40,826 bases of DNA from assembly GCA_963923455.1 (NCBI GenBank), contig CAWULT010000034.1:1-40826 (forward strand). Direction: 5' to 3'. The stretch is from CAWULT01 sp963923455 (GTDB taxonomy: Bacteria > Acidobacteriota > Vicinamibacteria > Vicinamibacterales > UBA2999). This document shows positions 35,345 to 40,826 of the stretch, piece by piece. The position numbers and the translations under genes were made by a program. How positions within the stretch are numbered: position 1 is the first letter of the stretch; each line of letters opens with the position of its first letter. The notes below the pieces were generated by a model, which was given only the letters and a program-made list of their open reading frames with translations, had not been told where the DNA came from and ran no database searches.

Positions 35345-36738
35345 GATGCCACCCGGGGCAGCACGTCGTCGAGGAACCTGGCCAGCTGGTCGAGTGGCAC
35401 CTGGTCCGGTCCCACGAAGTAGTGGCTGGTCTGGCCGAGCGCCGCCGCGACGTGGCCGTAGAAGCGCGGCGAATCGCCGAGCCGGGCCAGTTCGCCGTCG
35501 CCCGTCGCGGCCGGGTGCATCCACAGCGCGCGCGACTGGCCCTCCTCCGCATACCAGCGCATCAGGTCGTCGCTGACGAGCGTGATCACGTGCGCGCCCG
35601 GCGGGGCGAACACGATGTCGGCGAGCCCGGCGCCGCTGATGCCGGCGATCACGCCGGCGCGTCCGAAGATCCGCAGTTGGTCGGGCAGCGGGCACGCGTT
35701 CATCGCCACGATCGTGAAGCCCCGGCTCGCGAAGAGCGCCTCGACGTCGGGTTCGTTGGTGGCCCATCGCCGGTGCGGCTTGGCGTCCCGCCGGGCCACG
35801 TAGACGCGCCCCGTGCCCGGCTGGTCCGGCAGCCCGGCCCTGTGCGCCAGCCGCTGCCGCATCGCCAGCAGGGCCGAGAGCGGACGGCCTCCGCCGGCCC
35901 GGCCGTCGTCCTCGAGGACGAGCAGGCGTTCGCAGGCCAGCCGGTGCCCGTCCCAGGCGAGCGTCTGCGACTCCGGCACGCCCAGCAGGGCGAGCGTCGC
36001 GCGATGGACGCCCTTGAGCGACGGGGGCAGCAGGAACAGGGCGTCGGGGGCCAGATCCACGAGGGCGGCGACCTGCGGCAGGCCGTCGAGTAGCCAGTGG
36101 CCGACGTTGCGCAGCTTGCGCGCGGAGAAATGGTGCGTCAGCTTCGGCACGGCCACCAGTGGATACGCCGGCACGGCCATGTCGGGTGCGACAGGCCGTT
36201 CCCGTGCGCCGTCGAGCGCCACCGTGAGCCCGTGCCCGCCCGGCATCGACACGGTCGCGCCCGTCATCTCCAGGATCGTGGCGGGCGCGCCGCGCAGGCG
36301 ATCGTCGGTGCAGGCCGCCTCGCGCGCCGTCAGGTGGTCCCACAGGGCCCGCACGTCCGGAGCCGTGCTGGCCAGGCAGGTGAGGCCCATCCGGCTCCCG
36401 AACGGCACGTCGACCGGTGCGCCCGAGGTCAGCCGCCGCACCTGGAGGCGTGCCGACGGTGGCCCCTCCAGCCGGATGCCGTCGGCGTTCAGCCTGGCGC
36501 CAGTGACGGCGGCCAGCCGGGCCCGGGCCTCGCCGTCGTCCCGGCAGGCGTCCAGCAGTGCCGCGGTGTCGTGGTGGAGGGCCTCGAGCCGTCCCGCCAG
36601 CGCGTCCATCGTTCCGCGGACGTGCGCGAGGTCGTCGTACAGCGAGGAGGTCGACGCCTCGAGCGACGCCAGCGCCTCGGCCTGGCGGTCGAGAGCGGCC
36701 GGACGGACCATCCGAGCGAGACGTGCGAATGGGTTCAC
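35341..36738 (-). CDS. Glycosyltransferase family 61 protein with N-terminal coiled coil
   Basis: A 465-residue protein. Residues 1-90 form an amphipathic helix and coiled coil; the rest matches GT61 (DUF563): NVGHWLLDGLPQVAALVD, then RVYVARRDAKPHRR with a downstream NE, and the acceptor/donor-site segment GISGAGLADIVFAPPGAHVI. GT61 enzymes transfer xylose, GlcNAc or other sugars to glycans or proteins. The chosen start is the GTG at 36738, because the helix aligns with that of the next protein from residue 1; there is no strong Shine-Dalgarno. It leads a three-gene overlapping set with the oxygenase-like and DUF5672 genes, so a surface glycan or glycoprotein decoration role is likely. Confidence 0.82.
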   Translation of the reverse strand: MNPFARLARMVRPAALDRQAEALASLEASTSSLYDDLAHVRGTMDALAGRLEALHHDTAALLDACRDDGEARARLAAVTGARLNADGIRLEGPPSARLQVRRLTSGAPVDVPFGSRMGLTCLASTAPDVRALWDHLTAREAACTDDRLRGAPATILEMTGATVSMPGGHGLTVALDGARERPVAPDMAVPAYPLVAVPKLTHHFSARKLRNVGHWLLDGLPQVAALVDLAPDALFLLPPSLKGVHRATLALLGVPESQTLAWDGHRLACERLLVLEDDGRAGGGRPLSALLAMRQRLAHRAGLPDQPGTGRVYVARRDAKPHRRWATNEPDVEALFASRGFTIVAMNACPLPDQLRIFGRAGVIAGISGAGLADIVFAPPGAHVITLVSDDLMRWYAEEGQSRALWMHPAATGDGELARLGDSPRFYGHVAAALGQTSHYFVGPDQVPLDQLARFLDDVLPRVAS

Positions 36739-36793
36739 GCGGAAAGGGGCGCCGGGCTGATGTGGTCGGGCGGGCGCCGGCCGCCGGAGCGCT

Positions 36794-36828
36794 CGGCGCC
36801 GGGCTCGCGTGTCGCGAGCCCGGCGCCG
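36794..36828 (-). terminator. Perfect 16-bp hairpin without U-tract
   Basis: Arms 36794-36809 and 36813-36828 are perfectly complementary around a TGT loop, beginning eight bases past the stop codon of the gene ending at 36837. No T-run follows. It separates this gene from the GT61 gene 55 bases further on and is the strongest inverted repeat in the window. Confidence 0.7.
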
Positions 36829-36836
36829 CGCGGGTC

Positions 36837-37283
36837 TTACATCTTCGCCATCAGCGTCGGCTTGATCTTGCCGTTGGCGTGCTCGAACTTGTAGCTGTTC
36901 CGGTCCATCTTCGGGTTCACGGGCACCGTCAGCGTGACGTCGATCACCTCGCCCGGCATCAGCGGCTTGCGCCACCGGAAGGTGGGGGCACCGGCGACCG
37001 TCTCGCCGCCCTTGTCGTACCAGAATTCGTCCACCTTGAAGCCGGCGATCGGGCCAGACGCCAGGTTCTTCACCTTGAACGTCGTCACGATCGTGCCGCC
37101 CTTCCGCTGCACGTTCGGCTTCGTGTACCCGATCTCCGCCTCACCGCGGACGGGCGACAGCAGTTTCGTCGTGCCGGCTGCGGGAGCCGCCGGAGCGGTC
37201 TGCGCCAGCAGGGCCGTACCGGTTGCCGCGGTCACCGTGACCGCCAAGGCACAAGCCACCAGCGTATGCGTCTTCCCAGTCAT
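36837..37283 (-). CDS. Secreted beta-sandwich-like protein of unknown function
   Basis: A 148-residue protein I do not recognise. Residues 1-28 are a signal peptide (start ATG 37283, with AAGGGAG seven bases upstream). After an Ala/Pro linker the mature part has alternating beta-type strands: GTIVTTFKVKNLASGPIAGFKVDEFWYD and PLMPGEVIDVTLTVPV, a pattern seen in proteins with an FxLYD-like or CARDB-like sandwich. The C-terminus is Lys-rich (KFEHANGKIKPTLMAKM). A consensus TATAAT lies 37 bases upstream. Probably periplasmic. The hairpin at 36794-36828 marks its 3' end. Confidence 0.75.
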   Translation of the reverse strand: MTGKTHTLVACALAVTVTAATGTALLAQTAPAAPAAGTTKLLSPVRGEAEIGYTKPNVQRKGGTIVTTFKVKNLASGPIAGFKVDEFWYDKGGETVAGAPTFRWRKPLMPGEVIDVTLTVPVNPKMDRNSYKFEHANGKIKPTLMAKM

Positions 37284-37319
37284 AACGTCTCCCTTCAGCT
37301 TCCCAGAATTCCGCGCCGC

Positions 37320-37325
37320 ATTATA
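37320..37325 (-). promoter_or_regulatory. Consensus -10 element of the secreted-protein gene
   Basis: TATAAT on the minus strand lies 36 bases before the ATG at 37283, in the gap after the zinc-ribbon gene. The -35 is not recognisable. Confidence 0.5.
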
Positions 37326-37338
37326 GGACAACGGGCGC

Positions 37339-37803
37339 CTACATTTCGCCGTTCCAGTCCTCGGGCTCGGGCGCGGAGGACCGGAAGATCTCGAGATGCC
37401 ACTTGCCGCCGCCCCACGGTTCGATGACCTCCGTCGCCACCACGTCCACCAGGATCTCGGCGAACGAGCGGCCCTCCGGATCGCCCTCCAGATGGTAGGC
37501 GGCGTCGTCCCACCCGAAGGTGGGGTAGAGGATCACCGTCAGGAACAGGTCGTACCCGTCGTCGACCACGATGATCTGGCCGCACGGCCGCTTGAGGGTG
37601 GAGTGGTAGATCAGGTACTTCTCCGCGCTGTGGGCGCGGATGTAGCGCTTGAGCGCGAACTCCCGGGCCACGATCTCCTCGATCGCGATCTTCTTCTCCC
37701 AGCAGTCGCGGCAGTATCGCTCCTCGCCCCGGGGCTCCGAGACGTCCTTCGCGCCACACAGCGCGCACTTGCTCTTCACGACGTTCGTCTTCCTGGGGGG
37801 CAT
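37339..37803 (-). CDS. Uncharacterised zinc-ribbon protein
   Basis: A 154-residue protein of unknown function. Residues 12-35 hold two cysteine pairs, CALC and CRDC, 16 residues apart, a likely zinc ribbon. The rest is a mixed alpha/beta domain with AREFALKRYIRAHSAEKYLI and IIVVDDGYDLFLTVILYPTF and a Trp-rich end (EPWGGGKWHLEIF). I see no known enzyme motif. The ATG at 37803 has no Shine-Dalgarno, but a consensus TATAAT ends six bases upstream, so the mRNA is probably leaderless. It lies 35 bases after the glucan phosphorylase gene, and its own promoter makes separate expression likely. Confidence 0.8.
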   Translation of the reverse strand: MPPRKTNVVKSKCALCGAKDVSEPRGEERYCRDCWEKKIAIEEIVAREFALKRYIRAHSAEKYLIYHSTLKRPCGQIIVVDDGYDLFLTVILYPTFGWDDAAYHLEGDPEGRSFAEILVDVVATEVIEPWGGGKWHLEIFRSSAPEPEDWNGEM

Positions 37804-37809
37804 CGGTCG

Positions 37810-37815
37810 ATTATA
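37810..37815 (-). promoter_or_regulatory. Consensus -10 element placed for a leaderless transcript
   Basis: TATAAT on the minus strand is followed by six bases and then the ATG at 37803, so transcription would start at or next to the A of the ATG. No Shine-Dalgarno is present. The -35 match is weak. Confidence 0.5.
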
Positions 37816-37838
37816 GCGAGAGGCCGTGACGCCACCAG

Positions 37839-39968
37839 TCAGCTCCTGCCGCTGCCCGGGGCCACCGGGGGCGCGTACATCTGGCGCGCGTACTCCTTGA
37901 CCATCCGCCGTGCGCCGAAGCGGGGCAGGACGGTGCGAATCGACTCGCGGACGATCTCGAGCCATTCGTGCGGGATGCCCCGGGCGTCGCGGGCGTAGAA
38001 GGTCGGCACCAGCCGGTCCTCGATCGCCTCGTAGAGCGCCTGCGCGTCCGCCCAGTCCTGGGCGGCGTGATCGGCGGGGTCCGCCTTGCCCTCGATGAGC
38101 CAGCCGTTGTCGCCCGTGAACCCTTCCGCCCACCAGCCGTCGCCGATGGACAGGTGCGGCGTGCCGTTGATGGCCGCCTTCATGCCGCTCGTCCCGCTCG
38201 CCTCGAGCGGCTTGCGCGGGTTGTTCATCCAGACGTCGCACCCCTGGACCAGGAAGTGGGCGACGTGCAGGTCGTAGTCCTCGATGAAGGCGATGCGGCC
38301 GCCGAAGCGGGGATCGAGCGCCCGCTGGTAGATCCGCTGCAGGTGGTGCTTGCCGCCGTCGTCGGCCGGGTGGGCCTTGCCGGCGAACACCAGCTGTACC
38401 GGGCGATGCCAGGCGTTCAGGATGCGGGCGAGCCGGTCCGGGTCCGCGAAGATCAGCTCCGGGCGCTTGTAGCCTGTGAAGCGGCGGGCGAAGCCGATCG
38501 TGAGTGCATGCTGATCGAACATCGTGCCGGCCGCCACGACGCGCGACGGCGAGCCGCCGGCGGTGATCCACCGCTGGCGCGCGCGTTCGCGCACGAACTG
38601 GAACAGGAAGGTGCGCAGCTGCGTGCGGACGGTCCACAGTTCCTCGTCGGGGATGTCGCGCACGCGGTCGCAGACGTCCGGCTCGTCGTGGTGCTGCAGC
38701 CAGTCGGGCCCGAGGTACCGCTCGAAGAGGCGCCGGATGTCGGCCGCGATCCACGTCGGCACGTGGACGCCGTTGGTGATGTAGGCGACGGGCAGCTTCG
38801 CCCGGGGCGTTCCGGGCCACAGCGGCTGCCACATGTCCTTGGTGACCTCGCCGTGGAGCTGGCTGACGCCGTTGATCGAGCCGGCCGTCCGCATCGCCAG
38901 CGCGGTCATGTTGAAGAGGGGGCCGCTGCCGCTGTCGTAGTGGCCGAGCGCCATGAACCGGTCGCGCTCGGCGCCGAGGTCGCCCCAGATGCCGGACAGG
39001 TGGTGCTCCACCATGTGGAACGGGAAGGCGTCGTGCCCGGCCGGCACCGGCGTGTGCGTGGTGAAGACGGTGGTGCGCCGCACTTCCTGCAGCGCCGACT
39101 CGAAATCCCAGCCCTCGCGCCGCAGATCGTGGATGCGCTGCAGGGCGACGAACGCGGCGTGCCCCTCGTTCAGGTGGAAGACGCCGGGGGTGATGCCGAG
39201 CGCCTTCAGCACGCGGACGCCCCCGATGCCGAGCACCACCTCCTGCTGGACACGGGTTTCGCGGTCGCCGCCGTAGAGCCTCGCGGAGAGCTCGCGGTCC
39301 CACGGCGCGTTCTCCTCGAGATCGGTGTCGAGCAGGTAGAGCGTGACGCCGCCGACGCGCACGCGCCAGACGGCCGCCAGAACGGTCCGGTCGCCGAGCG
39401 GAACCGCCGTCACGCAGGGGCGCCCGTCGGCGGTCAGCGCCGGCTCGATCGGGGCGTCCGCCCAGTTCAGCTTCTCGTACCGCTCCTCCTGCCAGCCGTC
39501 GGGCGTGAGGGCCTGATGGAAGTAGCCCTGCGGGTACATGAACCCGATGCCGACGAGCGGGACGCCGAGATCGCTCGCCTCCTTGCAGTGGTCGCCCGCG
39601 AGCACGCCGAGGCCGCCGGCGTAGATGGGCAGCGACTGGTGCAGGGCGAACTCGGCGGAGAAATACGCGACGGTGCTGCGCGCGAGGGCCGGCAGCTCGC
39701 GGTCGCACCACGTATCCCGGGAGGCCCGCGCCGCGTCCAGGGCGGCGACGGCCCTGTCGTAGTGGGCGAGCCATGTGGCGTCGACCGACACTTTGTTGAG
39801 CGTTTCGCGCGGCACGGTCTGCAGCATCTTGACGGGGTTGTGCGCCGTCAGCCGCCACAGCGGGTAGTCGAGATGCCGGAAGACGTACCGGCCGTCGTGC
39901 GTCCAGCTCCACCAGATGTCGTGGGCCAGTTCGCCGAGCCGGTTGATGCGTTCAGGGAGTTGCGTCAC
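37839..39968 (-). CDS. glgP: Alpha-glucan (glycogen/maltodextrin) phosphorylase
   Basis: A 709-residue GT35 phosphorylase that releases glucose-1-phosphate from alpha-1,4-glucans. Signature segments are ELAHDIWWSW near the N-terminus, YFSAEFALHQSLPIYAGGLG, GVFHLNEGHAAF, VFTTHTPVPAGHDAFP, IGFARRFTGYKRPELI and the PLP-binding EASGTSGMKAAINGT near residue 590-600. The arrangement matches the shorter bacterial 'alpha-glucan family phosphorylase' rather than the long E. coli MalP/GlgP. The GTG at 39968 (VTQLPERINRLGEL) is the start best supported by homology; a GTG at 40097 would add a poorly conserved Arg-rich stretch. It is divergent from the small gene at 40187. Confidence 0.93.
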   Translation of the reverse strand: MTQLPERINRLGELAHDIWWSWTHDGRYVFRHLDYPLWRLTAHNPVKMLQTVPRETLNKVSVDATWLAHYDRAVAALDAARASRDTWCDRELPALARSTVAYFSAEFALHQSLPIYAGGLGVLAGDHCKEASDLGVPLVGIGFMYPQGYFHQALTPDGWQEERYEKLNWADAPIEPALTADGRPCVTAVPLGDRTVLAAVWRVRVGGVTLYLLDTDLEENAPWDRELSARLYGGDRETRVQQEVVLGIGGVRVLKALGITPGVFHLNEGHAAFVALQRIHDLRREGWDFESALQEVRRTTVFTTHTPVPAGHDAFPFHMVEHHLSGIWGDLGAERDRFMALGHYDSGSGPLFNMTALAMRTAGSINGVSQLHGEVTKDMWQPLWPGTPRAKLPVAYITNGVHVPTWIAADIRRLFERYLGPDWLQHHDEPDVCDRVRDIPDEELWTVRTQLRTFLFQFVRERARQRWITAGGSPSRVVAAGTMFDQHALTIGFARRFTGYKRPELIFADPDRLARILNAWHRPVQLVFAGKAHPADDGGKHHLQRIYQRALDPRFGGRIAFIEDYDLHVAHFLVQGCDVWMNNPRKPLEASGTSGMKAAINGTPHLSIGDGWWAEGFTGDNGWLIEGKADPADHAAQDWADAQALYEAIEDRLVPTFYARDARGIPHEWLEIVRESIRTVLPRFGARRMVKEYARQMYAPPVAPGSGRS

Positions 39969-40148
39969 TGGAGTCAGGTCGATGAGAGATGCCGTCGGAG
40001 TCTTCCCGTGTTGTCGGGCCGAGTGCCGGAGCCCGACAGCGGCCGGCGGCGGCACGCGGGCCGTACCGGAACGACGCCGGACCGCCGATCGTAGCACGCG
40101 GCCTCCGGCCGCCCGACGGCGGGATCGTGTATTCTGAAGTCGTCATTT

Positions 40149-40166
40149 CGGCACCGCGAGGTGCCG
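40149..40166 (+). promoter_or_regulatory. Leader hairpin with GCGA loop
   Basis: CGGCACC and GGTGCCG form a perfect 7-bp stem closed by a GCGA (GNRA-type) loop. It lies between a possible -10 (TATTCT, 40130-40135) and the AAGGA ribosome binding site of the small gene at 40187, so it would be near the 5' end of that mRNA and may stabilise it. Confidence 0.4.
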
Positions 40167-40186
40167 CCTTCCCCAAGGACGGACGC

Positions 40187-40414
40187 ATGGCCCCGAACGC
40201 TCGCCCAACCGCCGCGAAACGCAACCGCGAGAAGTCGCTCGTCGAGCGGCGTCAGGAGAAGGCCGCGCGCCGGCGCGACGCCAAGGAGCGGAAGGCTTCC
40301 ATTGGACCGCGCCAGGCCGGTGTCGATCCCGACATCGCCGACATCAAGCTCGGCCCGCAGCCCCCGGCCGACTGGCAGCTCGACGTCGACGTCGAAATCG
40401 AAGCGGAAGAGTAG
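40187..40414 (+). CDS. Small charged protein of unknown function
   Basis: A 75-residue protein with a good start: ATG 40187 with AAGGA upstream. The first half is strongly basic and helical (KRNREKSLVERRQEKAARRR then DAKERK). The second half is acidic and ends DVDVEIEAEE. The charge split suggests an RNA- or ribosome-associated helix with an acidic tail, but no family or function is recognised. It has its own leader hairpin and a following hairpin at 40440-40467, so it is probably a single-gene transcript. Codon use is like its neighbours and there is no overlapping alternative gene. Confidence 0.75.
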   Translation: MAPNARPTAAKRNREKSLVERRQEKAARRRDAKERKASIGPRQAGVDPDIADIKLGPQPPADWQLDVDVEIEAEE

Positions 40415-40439
40415 GCGTTCTCCGCGGCGCAATGGACGA

Positions 40440-40467
40440 GGGGCGGCCGGCGTCAGCCGGTCCCCCC
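40440..40467 (+). terminator. Hairpin after the small charged protein gene
   Basis: A 7-bp stem (including one G-T pair) with loop GTCA, extended after one mismatch by four G-C pairs, begins 26 bases past the stop codon in the gap between two convergent genes. A C-run rather than a T-run closes it. Confidence 0.45.
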
Positions 40468-40531
40468 CATTTCGTGCGTACCAGTTCTTGCGTCGTGCCG
40501 GCCCGGTCAGGCGCCGGCCGTTCGCCGTGGT

Positions 40532-40826
40532 TCAGTTCGCGGCGAAGCAGTAGAGCAGGCCCGCGCCACCGGTGGCGACCAGGTTGGCCTGGCTGCAGCC
40601 GGCCGACTTGTGCGTCGCGTTCCACGACGAGTTGCCGCCGCCGGTACGGTCGTGGTGCCCAAGCCACACGCCCGGGCCCTGCCCGCGCGGCGTACCGGGC
40701 GCCGGCGACGCGTTGCTCGTGTAGTTGCTGCAGGTCGTGTCGTCGGACCCCGCCCGCGCCCGCCCGAACGAGTCGGAGCCCGTCAGGATGTCGTGCTGGT
40801 TCGGCATGTCGCCGACGCCGTTGACG
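40532..40826 (-). CDS. C-terminal part of a secreted lectin-like protein (5' end outside window)
   Basis: The frame is open to the window edge, so only about the last 97 residues are present. They contain GDMPNQHDILTGSDSFGRA, SDDTTCSNYTSN, VWLGHHDRTGGGNSSWNATH and GCSQANLVATGGAGLLYCFA. This pattern of conserved Trp, His and three Cys (one near TTCSN, GCSQ, LYCF) matches the C-terminal C-type-lectin/endostatin-like domain found at the end of many secreted bacterial proteins. The cysteines suggest disulfides and an extracytoplasmic location. What precedes this domain is not visible. The ATG at 40807 is internal, because the conserved frame continues upstream of it. Confidence 0.75.
   Translation of the reverse strand, partial: VNGVGDMPNQHDILTGSDSFGRARAGSDDTTCSNYTSNASPAPGTPRGQGPGVWLGHHDRTGGGNSSWNATHKSAGCSQANLVATGGAGLLYCFAAN

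Overview
The window is very GC-rich, densely coding DNA, most likely from an Acidobacteriota chromosome, probably near the Vicinamibacteria. The support is two genes of the VWFA-related acidobacterial family, a TonB receptor with an N-terminal carboxypeptidase-regulatory-like domain, and high GC. This placement is inference; no rRNA lies in the window. I see no tRNA, rRNA, CRISPR array, insertion sequence or phage gene, and no gene-free stretch longer than about 220 bases.

Layout. 1-2968 (+): 3' end of smc, a DUF4097 beta-helix lipoprotein and an M48 membrane protease. 2949-7049 (-): a TonB-dependent receptor and two uncharacterised membrane proteins. 7124-10428 (+): a VWFA-related secreted protein overlapping a DctA-type symporter, facing a cupredoxin that has lost its copper ligands. 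10887-20362 (-): the translation/RNA operon rimP-nusA-infB-rbfA-nrnA-truB-rpsO-pnp, preceded by rimO, asnS and a sugar-phosphate isomerase-like gene (20439-24115). 24167-24930 (+): DUF3565 and DUF1697. 24964-30298 (-): M24 peptidase, then htrA, a CYTH protein, murU and amgK, an envelope-protease plus cell-wall-recycling operon. 30414-33726 (+): a second VWFA-related gene followed by a GltS-type symporter. 33723-36738 (-): three overlapping genes (GT61 glycosyltransferase, an oxygenase-like protein without metal ligands, DUF5672). 36837-39968 (-): a secreted protein, a zinc-ribbon protein and an alpha-glucan phosphorylase. 40187-40414 (+): a small charged protein. The right edge cuts a secreted lectin-like protein.

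Points of most interest. (1) A textbook U-tract terminator lies between a probable extended -10 promoter and rimP, the arrangement expected for NusA autoregulation by attenuation. (2) The CYTH gene can only be complete if it starts at a CTG codon. (3) The neighbouring GT61 and oxygenase-like proteins share an N-terminal coiled-coil module that aligns without gaps from residue 1, suggesting a paired assembly tag; this is the best candidate here for an undescribed system. (4) Both VWFA-related genes are followed by a Na+/dicarboxylate- or glutamate-type symporter from unrelated families. (5) Gene ends are repeatedly marked by near-perfect GC hairpins without a U-tract, and several genes have a -10 element so close to the start codon that leaderless mRNAs are likely.
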